A stretch of 43,808 nt of DNA from Terriglobales bacterium (GTDB lineage Bacteria > Acidobacteriota > Terriglobia > Terriglobales > Acidobacteriaceae): contig DASPRM010000095.1 of NCBI GenBank assembly GCA_035624455.1, positions 1 to 43,808 on the forward strand. Reading direction: 5' to 3'. The first letter of the stretch is position 1, and each line of letters begins with the position of its first letter. This document shows positions 26,556-34,515 of the stretch, one piece after another. A program made the translations under genes and the position numbers. Below the pieces are notes generated by a model. That model had not been told where the DNA came from, did no database searches, and saw nothing but the letters and a program-made list of their open reading frames with translations.

Positions 26556-27236
26556 ATGCTGATTACCGAAATCTACCGCTCCATCCAGGGCGAGTCATCG
26601 TTCGCCGGCATGCCTTGCACCTTCGTACGCCTCACCGGCTGCAACCTGCGATGCTCCTGGTGCGACAGCGAGTACACCTTCACCGGTGGCCAGCAGATGA
26701 GTGTGGAGGAGGTCGAACAGAGGGTTCTCAACCTCGCGCCTACTGGTCTGGTCGAAATCACTGGCGGCGAGCCTCTGCTGCAGGAGCGCGAGGTCGTCCC
26801 TCTGATCGAGCGGCTGGTTGGTCGCGGCTACACCATCTTGCTCGAGACCAGTGGCGAGCGCTCGCTGGAAAAAGTTCCGCCAGCGGTACACATCATTGCC
26901 GACGTGAAGTGCCCTGGCTCGGCTGAGGGTGGAAGCTTTCGCATGGAGAACCTTCGCTTCCTCGATGCCAACGACGAGATTAAATTTGTGCTCGCTGACC
27001 GCGCAGATTACGAATATGCGCGCGACTTCACCCGCCGGCATGGACTTGAGCAAAAGGTCGGGAGCGTCATCTTCTCTCCTGCATTTCGCAAGGACGCCAG
27101 CGGAGACCGCGACACCTCCCATTGCCTGCTCGATCCCCGCGAGCTTGCAGAATGGATCGTAGAAGACGGGCTTGAAGTCCGTCTGGGCCTGCAGATTCAC
27201 AAGTTCATTTGGGATCCCGCTACGAAGGGTGTGTGA
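26556..27236 (+). CDS. queE: 7-carboxy-7-deazaguanine synthase
   Basis: A radical SAM enzyme that turns 6-carboxytetrahydropterin into 7-carboxy-7-deazaguanine. From ATG 26556 there are 226 residues; TTG 26550 would add two. The iron-sulphur motif is CxxxCxxC at Cys29, Cys33 and Cys36 (LTGCNLRCSWCDSEYTF), with one residue spacing typical of QueE. The N-terminal EIYRSIQGES and the SAM-binding ITGGEPLLQ and LLETSG blocks are all present. It belongs with queC and queD as the preQ0 branch. folE and queF are not in the window. Confidence 0.96.
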   Translation: MLITEIYRSIQGESSFAGMPCTFVRLTGCNLRCSWCDSEYTFTGGQQMSVEEVEQRVLNLAPTGLVEITGGEPLLQEREVVPLIERLVGRGYTILLETSGERSLEKVPPAVHIIADVKCPGSAEGGSFRMENLRFLDANDEIKFVLADRADYEYARDFTRRHGLEQKVGSVIFSPAFRKDASGDRDTSHCLLDPRELAEWIVEDGLEVRLGLQIHKFIWDPATKGV

Positions 27237-27301
27237 GCTCCAGAGAGCTCCGCGTGCTCTCCGATTACCTGATCATAATTTGGGGGATTACCCGACTCGA
27301 A

Positions 27302-27679
27302 TCACTCGAAGTAGGTCGCGGTCGTGGTGTCCGTCTCCCAGACTCTCACTTCCTTGACGCGGACGCGGCCTTGGGTGGCTTCGCGCAGGCGGGCAGAAGC
27401 TTCGTCGTAGAAATACTTCGCCATGTTTTCGGCGGAGGGGTTCAGGGCCGTGAAGGGTGCGATGTCGTTGAGATATTGATGATCCAGCCGGTCGATGATC
27501 TCGCCCATGGCCGCCTTAAGGTCCTTGAAATCGTAGAGCAGGCCTATGTTGTCGAGCTGCTCACCGTGGAGTGTGATGCGAACCTTGTAGTTATGCCCGT
27601 GGGGATTTTCGCACTTGCCGCGATACCCGCGCAGCGCGTGGCCCGCGGCAAATGAGTCTTCTACGCTGACTTCGAACAT
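27302..27679 (-). CDS. queD: 6-carboxy-5,6,7,8-tetrahydropterin synthase
   Basis: Converts dihydroneopterin triphosphate to 6-carboxytetrahydropterin, the step before queE. At 125 residues it is of normal size. Zinc-binding His residues are His14 (AAGHAL), His27 and His29 (NPHGHNY), and the catalytic Cys is Cys23 (GKCENPHGH). The end WETDTTTATYFE is typical. ATG 27679 has GAGGAAAC ahead of it and a TACAAT box 15 nt upstream. It is convergent with queE (65 nt between stops). Confidence 0.96.
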   Translation of the reverse strand: MFEVSVEDSFAAGHALRGYRGKCENPHGHNYKVRITLHGEQLDNIGLLYDFKDLKAAMGEIIDRLDHQYLNDIAPFTALNPSAENMAKYFYDEASARLREATQGRVRVKEVRVWETDTTTATYFE

Positions 27680-27690
27680 GTTTCCTCTAG

Positions 27691-27705
27691 GTTAATTGTA
27701 ATCGG
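27691..27705 (-). promoter_or_regulatory. Putative queD promoter within a CCGATTACAATT element
   Basis: On the minus strand the sequence is CCGATTACAATTAAC, with TACAAT at 27695-27700. It lies 15 nt from the queD ATG, leaving room for a short leader with a GAGG site. The same CCGATTACAATT-like sequence occurs near selD and queC. Confidence 0.5.
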
Positions 27706-27812
27706 CAACCTAGGAATCGCGTAATGTGAGCGCCATTCGGCCATTGCTATGGGCCAGCTTCTCTGAGGGTTAGCTAGGGATCAGGTTGGCGGGGGCAGTA
27801 TAGAGGTTTCGA

Positions 27813-27841
27813 AGGAGGCGCATTTGGTTGATACGCCTCCT
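27813..27841 (-). terminator. Stem-loop behind the S53 peptidase gene
   Basis: Perfect 8-bp stem AGGAGGCG (27813-27820) / CGCCTCCT (27834-27841), 16 nt past the S53 stop on the minus strand. There is no T run, so it is a stability or weak terminator hairpin at best. Confidence 0.4.
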
Positions 27842-27856
27842 CGATTGCTAACTGAA

Positions 27857-29467
27857 CTACTTCTGCATGTTCTTGATGAACCAGGAAACGTCGGGCGTTC
27901 CCCAGCCAGTCGTCAGGTCATATCCCGGAGCGGCGTTGAATCCGTCTTCTCCAAAGGCGCCTTCGGAGAAACGGTTATCCCCGACGGTTATGTCCTGGAA
28001 AGTATGCTTGAGCCGCCCGTGGTTCAGGTCATAGATCTTCGGGGTAATGAAGCCCACGGGACCACCGTTTGCCTGGTTCAATAGTGCAATGATTCCAGCC
28101 CAAGCCGGTGCTGCCGCGCTCGTCCCCCCGAATACGGCCCATCCCGGCGGGGATACATACCCTCGGTAGGCCATCACGCCGCCGTAAACCGCCGAGTTGA
28201 ACGCTACGTCAGGATTCGATCGTCCCGAACCCGGGACTACGTTGCCCAGCACGGTTGGAAATGTAGAAGGAAGGCTCGCTTGGTAGACCGGTCTTCCGTA
28301 CTGCGAGCTTACGCCTCCACCGGTGTTTGTTCCAAAACCGAGGACGTTGAATTCGTTCCACGCCGCCTCTCCGCCATAGCCTACCGGAATGCAACTGGAA
28401 GGAACCCCAGGCCTCACTGCTGTCGTGCATCCGTTCGGACCACCGTTGATTAGCACCAGACCCGTATTGCAGTTGGTGTTGGCAGGACAAGTAAAGGTCT
28501 TGCCCGAGCCCGGGGGACCTCCAAACTGGCCTCCATAGGGTTGTCCCTGCGTTCCGCCGGCGGCAAGATTCAGAGGGCTCGATGCTGGCCACGACGGAGT
28601 CAATTCGATGGTGCCGACCACAGGGGCCGCCTCGTTTGCTCCCCAGTCTCCGCTTGAGGCGATAATGGTCCAATTGTTGCTCGTAGCTGTCGTGTAGGCT
28701 TGATCGGCGCCAGCCTTGATGGTGGGGTCAACCAGTGTGCAGGGGAAGTTAAGACACCCGACTAGGTCGTCAGGCTCCCCAAAGCTTTGCGACATTATGC
28801 TCCCTACCAGGCCAGGCTGCCCGACCACAGCGAGTTCCGCTGTATTGAAGCTGGTATCGAAGCAGTCGTTAGCCACTACGAGCACGATCTTTGCTCCCGG
28901 TGCCATCGCGTGAGACATGGTCACGTCGAGAGTGGTTTCATTCGCCCATCCGGTGGCGCCACATAGACCTGCGTTAGGCGCAGTAGTGAGGTCCGCGATG
29001 GTTTTCACCGGACAGTTGTCGGACCCTGAGCCAGTCCAGGTTGGCCCACAGCGTATGTCAACCGTCGTAGCTGGGAGCCCAAATGTGGTGTCGAACAGGT
29101 CCAGGTCGGCCTGAATTGTCGGGCTGCCAAATGCATCGACGATCACGATTGTTGAACCTGTGCCGTCGAGGCCCTTCTTTCCCGTTGCTGGCGGAAAATC
29201 GTACGCCGTTTTCAGGAAATTGGGCGGGTAACACAATATTGTCCCGAGAGAGCCGCTAAAGCAGAACGGCACTCCGCCCACTGTATTGGGATCAAACGAG
29301 GAGTCGAGGGGATGTACCCGCACATCTGGATTGACGTGGCTTACCGGTGAGCCAGCCAGCGCTCGTCCTGTCAGCGCGATCATCACAACGACGCTACATA
29401 GCACAATTAGCAGTTTGGGGTTGCGCCGAGAGCTTTTCGACAGCCTTGTAACCAACAACTTCTGCAT
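27857..29467 (-). CDS. S53-family (sedolisin/kumamolisin-like) serine-carboxyl peptidase
   Basis: An exported acid-stable endopeptidase type. ATG 29467 (536 residues) is preferred to TTG 29497 because AAGGAAG precedes it. A basic region and hydrophobic signal (about 15-40, LLIVLCSVVVMIALTGRALA) come first. Sedolisin catalytic residues are all visible: Glu177 and Asp181 (NETTLDVTMSHAMAPGAKI), Asp274 (ASSGDWG) and Ser450 (FGGTSAAAPAWAG). The calcium site DITVGDN...APGYDLTTGWGTP is complete at the end. Most S53 enzymes have a propeptide of roughly 180 residues; here only about 45 lie between the signal and the catalytic region, so the pro-kumamolisin domain is missing. Several Cys suggest disulphides. 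Confidence 0.88.
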   Translation of the reverse strand: MQKLLVTRLSKSSRRNPKLLIVLCSVVVMIALTGRALAGSPVSHVNPDVRVHPLDSSFDPNTVGGVPFCFSGSLGTILCYPPNFLKTAYDFPPATGKKGLDGTGSTIVIVDAFGSPTIQADLDLFDTTFGLPATTVDIRCGPTWTGSGSDNCPVKTIADLTTAPNAGLCGATGWANETTLDVTMSHAMAPGAKIVLVVANDCFDTSFNTAELAVVGQPGLVGSIMSQSFGEPDDLVGCLNFPCTLVDPTIKAGADQAYTTATSNNWTIIASSGDWGANEAAPVVGTIELTPSWPASSPLNLAAGGTQGQPYGGQFGGPPGSGKTFTCPANTNCNTGLVLINGGPNGCTTAVRPGVPSSCIPVGYGGEAAWNEFNVLGFGTNTGGGVSSQYGRPVYQASLPSTFPTVLGNVVPGSGRSNPDVAFNSAVYGGVMAYRGYVSPPGWAVFGGTSAAAPAWAGIIALLNQANGGPVGFITPKIYDLNHGRLKHTFQDITVGDNRFSEGAFGEDGFNAAPGYDLTTGWGTPDVSWFIKNMQK

Positions 29468-29815
29468 CGCTTGTTTCTTCCTTTCGTTAGTTTTCAATGC
29501 TTTGCGCGAGACCTATGGTGCTGACGGGCCCAAATGTGCGCTTAGGGACGACCGGTGGCTTTGGAGATACCAGCGACCTTGGATTTTGGGGACAGTTTGG
29601 TGACGGGACGCTACCAGCGGCGGTATCTAGTGTCAAGAGAAAAGCCCGTACTGGCTGTGGATTTTGAAGGATCAGGGCCCGACCGGCCCTTTGCAGGCAG
29701 CAGCCCGCACTCTCACGAGCGCCAAGCGGCAAAGGGAGCATTGACCGATACGCAGGCAGTCCCTGTTAGCACTCCGGCATCGCTTGAAGGAAAAGTTTTG
29801 ATGTTTCCGGATCGC
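29468..29815. other. Upstream region of the S53 peptidase, no gene seen
   Basis: 348 bp between the S53 start and the 3' end of the helicase gene. A small plus-strand frame from 29555 runs into the helicase antisense and has no family features. I see no repeat of families A to E and no clear promoter. Confidence 0.4.
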
Positions 29816-31843
29816 TCACGAGAAGAACGTTTCCACCTCGCTCAACTGCGTAGTCCGTCGATATGGCGGGAGGGAACTGAGGAACACACGGCCGTACTGT
29901 TTTTTCAGGATGCGATTGTCGAGCAGCGCCAGCACGCCGCGGTCATGCAATGAGCGAATCAAGCGGCCGAAACCTTGCTTCAGCGTGATCACGGCGGCGG
30001 GGACCTGATATTCGAAGAAGGCATTCCCGCCTTCTTCATCAATGGCCTTGATACGCGCGGCCACTACCGGATCGTTCGGCACGGCGAATGGCAGGCGATC
30101 GATGATCACGCAACTTAGCTGCTCGCCCTGCACGTCCACGCCTTGCCAGAATGAGGCCGTCGCGAACAGCACTGCGTTCGGCGTAATGCGGAATTCTTCC
30201 AGCAGAGCCATTTTCGGCGCAGTACCCTGCAGCAGCATGGGATATTCGAGTTCCCCCAGGAGGCGGTCGTGAATCTCGCGCATCTGCGCGTAGCTGGTGA
30301 AGAGCACAAAAGCGCGGCCCTCGGTGATCTCCAGCAGCTTGCGGATGCGTTCGGCCGCCTTGCGCGGAAAATCGGGCATGCGCGGATCGGGCAGGTCGGG
30401 CGGAATATAAAGGATGGCCTGATTTTCGTAGTCGAAATGGGAAGGAATCACCAGTTCGCGGGCGTGCTCGATACCCAGCCGGCTGCGAATGTAGTCATAA
30501 CCGTTGCCTACGGCCAGCGTAGCGGAGGTGAGGACAGCGGTTTCGAGCTGCTCGAAGACCGTCTGTTGCAGGATCTGAGAGACGTCGATGGGGGTGGCAG
30601 TCAGAAAGACGTGCTGCACGCCGGAACGAGCTGGGGATACCGATCTTACCGTCTCGGCAGGCTCGAGCACGTCCTTGGTTCTCTCCCGGCGGCGGGTCAT
30701 GCCTCCGCGGCGTTCGATCCAGAAAACGGTGTTACGATCCTGCGATTCCAGGATGAAGGAGAGCTGAACTCGCAGTTCCCCAGCGCGGCGAATGAGGTTG
30801 AAGATGTCCTCGGGCTTGGGATTGAGGGCTTCGAGTTCGGCTGCCAGGCGGCTGAGCGCGGCCATCAGACCAAGGAACTCGTCGCCGTTCTCTTCCAGAA
30901 ATTCGCGGCGGTTATCGAAGGCGAAGCGGCCATCCCCCGCCGGAAGCAGGCTGAAAAAGAATTGCGATCTTTCCCGCAGGCTGCGGATGGCCGTCTGCAA
31001 TAGCGCCGAGAGCAGCTTTTCGCGCTGCAGGATGGCTTCGGTGTCACGAAGGAGCTCTTCGATCCGCAATGTGCTGACGCTGATGCCGAAATAGCTTGAC
31101 GCCACCTCTTCCAGTTCGTGCGCTTCGTCAAAGATGACTGCCCCGCATTCGGGAAGAATGCCGGCATCGGGCGCGCCGTCGGATGCCCGCTTGATCGCCA
31201 GATCGGCAAAGAAAAGATGATGGTTGACGATGATAATGTCGCTCTCCATCGCGCGGCGGTGCATTTCGGTAATGAAGCAGCGGTCAAAATGCTGGCACTT
31301 CTGGCCGGTGCAGGTCTCAGCGCGGGCATCGAGCTTGTCCCAGAGCAGGCTGGATTCGGGAAGTGCGGCCAGCTCGGCGCGATCGCCGTTCTCAGTGGTT
31401 TTCTCCCACTCCACTATCGCGCGAAAGTGATCAATTTCCTCCAGGCCGTGCAGGATCGGCTGTTCTGCAAGTTCGTAGACCTTTTTTCGGCAGAGATAGT
31501 TGTTGCGGCCCTTCATGTAACAGACGTGCAGTTCGCCCAGGACTTTCTGCAGAAATGGGATGTCCTTGTAGTAAAGCTGCTCCTGCAGGTTCTTGGTGCC
31601 GGTGGAGATGATCACGCGCTTGCCGGAGCTGAGTACCGGGACCAGGTACGCAAGAGTCTTCCCGGTGCCGGTTCCGGCTTCCACGATCAGGTGGCGCTTT
31701 TCGGCCAGGGCTTGCTCGACCGCCTGCGCCATCTGCAATTGGCCGCGGCGAAATTCATAAGCTGGATGACTTTTCGAGAGCAAGCCGCCTGGAGCGAAGA
31801 AGCCGTGGAGGGTAAAAGTGGCGGGTTGGGACGGAGCGGACAA
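29816..31843 (-). CDS. dinG: DinG/XPD-family ATP-dependent DNA helicase
   Basis: A superfamily 2 iron-sulphur helicase that unwinds DNA 5'-3' in repair. TTG 31843 gives 675 residues; a longer frame to 32008 would run into the toxin gene and is unlikely. The start is family-like (FFAPGGLLSKSHPAYEFRRG). Walker A is GTGTGKT (57-63), the FeS cysteines lie in YLCRKK and CTGQKCQHFDRCF, Walker B is VIFDEAHELEEV, and motif VI is GFGRLIRSLHDRG. There is no N-terminal exonuclease domain. A TATAAA box lies 9 nt before the TTG, and no Shine-Dalgarno is seen. Gene symbol by family; DinG versus YoaA-type is not resolved. Confidence 0.9.
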   Translation of the reverse strand: MSAPSQPATFTLHGFFAPGGLLSKSHPAYEFRRGQLQMAQAVEQALAEKRHLIVEAGTGTGKTLAYLVPVLSSGKRVIISTGTKNLQEQLYYKDIPFLQKVLGELHVCYMKGRNNYLCRKKVYELAEQPILHGLEEIDHFRAIVEWEKTTENGDRAELAALPESSLLWDKLDARAETCTGQKCQHFDRCFITEMHRRAMESDIIIVNHHLFFADLAIKRASDGAPDAGILPECGAVIFDEAHELEEVASSYFGISVSTLRIEELLRDTEAILQREKLLSALLQTAIRSLRERSQFFFSLLPAGDGRFAFDNRREFLEENGDEFLGLMAALSRLAAELEALNPKPEDIFNLIRRAGELRVQLSFILESQDRNTVFWIERRGGMTRRRERTKDVLEPAETVRSVSPARSGVQHVFLTATPIDVSQILQQTVFEQLETAVLTSATLAVGNGYDYIRSRLGIEHARELVIPSHFDYENQAILYIPPDLPDPRMPDFPRKAAERIRKLLEITEGRAFVLFTSYAQMREIHDRLLGELEYPMLLQGTAPKMALLEEFRITPNAVLFATASFWQGVDVQGEQLSCVIIDRLPFAVPNDPVVAARIKAIDEEGGNAFFEYQVPAAVITLKQGFGRLIRSLHDRGVLALLDNRILKKQYGRVFLSSLPPYRRTTQLSEVETFFS

Positions 31844-31916
31844 GGCTAGTCTTTTATAACAGCGGGTGGGAGAACGAGCCACCGGCAGGCTCTTTTCTTT
31901 TGCTTTGGGACTTGTC

Positions 31917-32306
31917 TCACAGGAGGTCAACCTCCAAGTTGTCAACTTCCGTGAAATGCGAATCCCGCGACACAACCTTAAGTCCATGTTGCCGCGCAAT
32001 AGCCGCAATCCAGATGTCGTTGTCCGGAATCGGGCGCCCCTTCCGGCGCAGACCAGACTTTATCTCACCAAACTGAACTGCGGTTCCAGCGTCACAAGGC
32101 AGGAGCATGAGTGTGGTGGAAAAACGCTTCAGCCGCTCGGTGTTCTCCTTCACTCGAGAAGAAGCAAGAGCCCCATACCAAAGCTCTCCCAGGACCGGTA
32201 CGCACAAGAAAAGCTCAGAACAATTGTCCAGATAACCGGTAGCACACGGGTCGCCGGCGAACAACGCGATTACGACATTTGTATCGACTAAGGCTTTACC
32301 ACTCAC
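31917..32306 (-). CDS. PIN-domain (VapC-like) toxin
   Basis: A 129-residue PIN-fold ribonuclease if GTG 32306 is used; TTG 32315 adds three residues. The four acidic residues of the active site are all present (numbering from TTG): Asp11 (VDTN), Glu44 (GELWYGA), Asp98/Asp100 (PDNDIWIAA) and Asp118 (SRD). The length is typical for VapC, which cleaves RNA, often tRNA. Its start overlaps the 3' end of the 162-residue gene by about 11 nt, the coupling seen in toxin-antitoxin pairs. The helicase gene is 73 nt downstream and has its own promoter-like box. Confidence 0.85.
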   Translation of the reverse strand: MSGKALVDTNVVIALFAGDPCATGYLDNCSELFLCVPVLGELWYGALASSRVKENTERLKRFSTTLMLLPCDAGTAVQFGEIKSGLRRKGRPIPDNDIWIAAIARQHGLKVVSRDSHFTEVDNLEVDLL

Positions 32307-32784
32307 GTGGATCAATCTGTTCAGTGCCCGATTCTATCGCTTCCGCCATCTTGCGCAGATCATAAGCAGAAATTAGTCCAACGAATTGGAGCCACATCTT
32401 AGGATCGGTAGAACCTTTTTTCTGTGTTCCCTCTTGTGCGTACTCCTTCAGGTACCAATCAACCAGTGGGTGGTATATCTCAGGTATATCCCGCTTCTCC
32501 GGATACACCTTTCCCGAGCGTTGCGGATGCACCGGATCGCCAGGACGGAAAAGGCGGCGTCTTCCGCGGCCGCTGATGTGCAGCATTCGAATCTGCGCTG
32601 GATCTGGGGGATTGGAGGCAACTGCGTGGCTCACAATATGCTGACGCACCCCAGGCCGCCTGTCGTGAAACTCCTTCATGGCACGCTCATAAATCTCATC
32701 TAAGCCGAAGTCTTCCGCGCCGGGATTTTCTTTGTGAAGCAATGCCGTGGCAATCCATGCCTCATCCGCGACCCGTATACTCAT
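32296..32784 (-). CDS. Partner of PIN toxin, putative antitoxin (unknown family)
   Basis: A 162-residue protein beginning MSIRVADEAWIATALLHKEN at ATG 32784 behind a strong GGAGG site. It is basic in the middle (RGRRRLFRPGDPVHPQRSGK) and has a helical start, compatible with a winged-helix-like, DNA-binding fold. It is not an AbrB, RHH, Phd or HigA type that I recognise. The frame continues upstream to 33798 on the minus strand, but that part is antisense to der and not real. It is larger than normal antitoxins. The start codon of the PIN gene lies inside its last codons. Antitoxin function is inferred from the layout only. Confidence 0.65.
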   Translation of the reverse strand: MSIRVADEAWIATALLHKENPGAEDFGLDEIYERAMKEFHDRRPGVRQHIVSHAVASNPPDPAQIRMLHISGRGRRRLFRPGDPVHPQRSGKVYPEKRDIPEIYHPLVDWYLKEYAQEGTQKKGSTDPKMWLQFVGLISAYDLRKMAEAIESGTEQIDPREW

Positions 32785-32823
32785 AATTACCTCCAATAAG
32801 TACAAAATAAGATACAAATTTGG

Positions 32824-32840
32824 AGTTGTCAAGTACAACT
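32824..32840. promoter_or_regulatory. Candidate operator between der and the toxin pair
   Basis: Inverted repeat AGTTGT-N5-ACAACT in the 72-bp gap between the divergent der and PIN-pair genes. It is near the -35 region of der, and a GTACAAAATAAGATAC stretch lies beside it. Either gene could be controlled through it; autoregulation by the 162-residue protein is a guess. Confidence 0.45.
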
Positions 32841-32843
32841 CTC

Positions 32844-32849
32844 TACAAT
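32844..32849 (+). promoter_or_regulatory. Putative -10 box of der (leaderless)
   Basis: TACAAT, with 7 nt between it and ATG 32857. There is no Shine-Dalgarno. The -35 is poor (TTGGAG at 32820-32825, 18-nt spacing). Confidence 0.5.
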
Positions 32850-32856
32850 ACGAATA

Positions 32857-34362
32857 ATGTCCCCAACCATCGCCATTGTGGGCCGGCCTAATGTCGGCAA
32901 GTCCACGCTGTTTAATCGCCTGATTGGGTCGAGGCGGGCGATTGTCGGTGACGAGCCCGGCATCACCCGCGACCGTCTCTATGGCGTAGCGCACTGGCTG
33001 GGCCGCGATTTGCGCATCGTCGATACCGGCGGCATCGTTCCTGAAGACAAGGAAGTCATCCCGGCCGAGATTTTCCGCCAGGCGAAAGTGGCGCTGGCGG
33101 AAGCCGACGCCATCGTTATGGTGGTGGACGGCCGCAGCGAGCTGGCTGCACCCGACATGGAACTGTCCCGCTTGCTGCTGAAAACCGGCAAGCCGCTGTT
33201 CCTCGCGGTCAATAAAATTGACACGCTGGAATTGGAGCCGATGGCGGAGAGCTATCGCACGCTTGGGATCCGCGAGGTCTTCCCGGTTTCCGCGGAGCAC
33301 AGCAACGGGGTGGCCGAGCTGCTGGACGAAGTGATTCGAGTTTTGCCGCCACCAGACGACCACGAGCTGCCTGCAACAGTCGAGACCAGCGCTTCCGAAG
33401 CGGGCCAGCAGGTCGAAGCCGAATATGAGCCGGACGCGGCTGAGCTCGATCTGCGCGAGACTCCTTCCTTTGAAGTTAAGGTCGCAATCATTGGCCGCCC
33501 GAATGTCGGCAAATCTACACTCTTGAATCGATTGACAGGGAGCGCGCGGGCGATCGTCTCGCCCATTCCAGGCACTACGCGGGACGCTGTGGACGAGTTG
33601 GTCCGAAATGAAGACCGGCTTTATCGGTTTATTGATACCGCCGGAATCCGCCGCAAGGGCCGCACCGAGCAGATGGCCGAAAAGCTCTCGGTAGTGATGG
33701 CCCGCAAGCACATGGAGGCGGCTGACGTCACCCTGCTGGTGATCGATGGCCTCGAGGGTGTTACCGCGCTCGATGCCAATATCGCGGGATACGCGCACGA
33801 AAGCGGCCGCTCAGTGATCGTAGTGGTCAATAAGTGGGACCTGGTGGTGGAGCGCGCGCGGCAACTGAAACAGAAGGAAGAGAAGTCAGCCACTTCGGCA
33901 CGTCGCGCTGCCAATACTCCGCGCCGGGCGGCAGCGCAGGACTTGCGCATCGTTGCGGATCAGGCGGCATACGAGAGGCACGTGCGCGAGCAGTTGAAAT
34001 TTCTCGGCTACGCGCCGGTAGTGTTTGTCTCCGCAGCAACTGGCCGGCACACTGAAAAGTTACTGCCGCTGATCGACGAGGTGGCGCGCGAACGGCGGAA
34101 ACGCATCGCCACCGGCGAGATGAACCGCTTTCTCAAGAACGTCGATTTCGAGCGCGCACCCGTGCCGTTCAGCAAAAGAGTCCGCATCCTCTACATGACG
34201 CAGGCAGCCGTGGCGCCGCCAACGTTCGTGCTGTTCACCGACCGCGACGTGAAGCTGCATTTTTCTTACGAGCGCTATCTGGAGAACCAGATCCGGCGGG
34301 CATTCGGATTCGTGGGGACACCGATCCGGATCAAGGTGAGGCCGAGGCGAGGGAAACTGTAA
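32857..34362 (+). CDS. der: Ribosome biogenesis GTPase Der (EngA)
   Basis: A double-GTPase needed for maturation of the 50S ribosomal subunit. At 501 residues it is slightly long (usual 440-490). The first G domain has GRPNVGKSTLFNRL from residue 9 and NKID as G4. The second has GRPNVGKSTLLNRL from about residue 213 and NKWD as G4. The C-terminal KH-like domain follows (RFLKNVDFERAPVPFSKRVRILYMTQAAVAPP). Between the second G4 and the KH domain there is an extra Lys/Arg/Ala-rich insert (about 333-368, with ATSARRAANTPRRAAAQDL) that is not in short members. The transcript is probably leaderless. Confidence 0.97.
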   Translation: MSPTIAIVGRPNVGKSTLFNRLIGSRRAIVGDEPGITRDRLYGVAHWLGRDLRIVDTGGIVPEDKEVIPAEIFRQAKVALAEADAIVMVVDGRSELAAPDMELSRLLLKTGKPLFLAVNKIDTLELEPMAESYRTLGIREVFPVSAEHSNGVAELLDEVIRVLPPPDDHELPATVETSASEAGQQVEAEYEPDAAELDLRETPSFEVKVAIIGRPNVGKSTLLNRLTGSARAIVSPIPGTTRDAVDELVRNEDRLYRFIDTAGIRRKGRTEQMAEKLSVVMARKHMEAADVTLLVIDGLEGVTALDANIAGYAHESGRSVIVVVNKWDLVVERARQLKQKEEKSATSARRAANTPRRAAAQDLRIVADQAAYERHVREQLKFLGYAPVVFVSAATGRHTEKLLPLIDEVARERRKRIATGEMNRFLKNVDFERAPVPFSKRVRILYMTQAAVAPPTFVLFTDRDVKLHFSYERYLENQIRRAFGFVGTPIRIKVRPRRGKL

Positions 34363-34515
34363 GCCGGAAAACGGTAAGCGGTGAGTTTTCAAAACTAGCG
34401 TTCAGAAGTCAGAAGTCAGTAGTCAACAATAGCCTGCAGATCAGGCAACTCATTGCGGTGCCTTATTGCTGCCTGCAACTTACCGCTTACAACTTATCCA
34501 ATTACAATTTGCTTT
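34363..34515. repeat. der-selD gap with AGTCAG repeats and inverted GTAAGCGGT
   Basis: GTAAGCGGT (34374-34382) has its reverse complement ACCGCTTAC at 34482-34490, framing a family D run (AGAAGTCAGAAGTCAGTAG, 34408-34426). The right end, CAATTACAATTTG (34499-34511), carries the selD -10 box. Confidence 0.5.
34503..34508 (+). promoter_or_regulatory. Putative -10 box of selD (leaderless)
   Basis: TACAAT within CCAATTACAATTTG, followed by 7 nt and then ATG 34516. There is no Shine-Dalgarno between. The distance places the transcript start at the ATG. Confidence 0.55.

Noticed and set aside
29555-29953. A 132-codon plus-strand frame next to dinG
   Set aside because: Its second half is antisense to dinG and there is no recognisable domain or ribosome-binding site.
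32785-33798. A long minus-strand frame extending the 162-residue gene
   Set aside because: It is antisense to the clearly real der gene, and a strong GGAGG site marks the true start at 32784.
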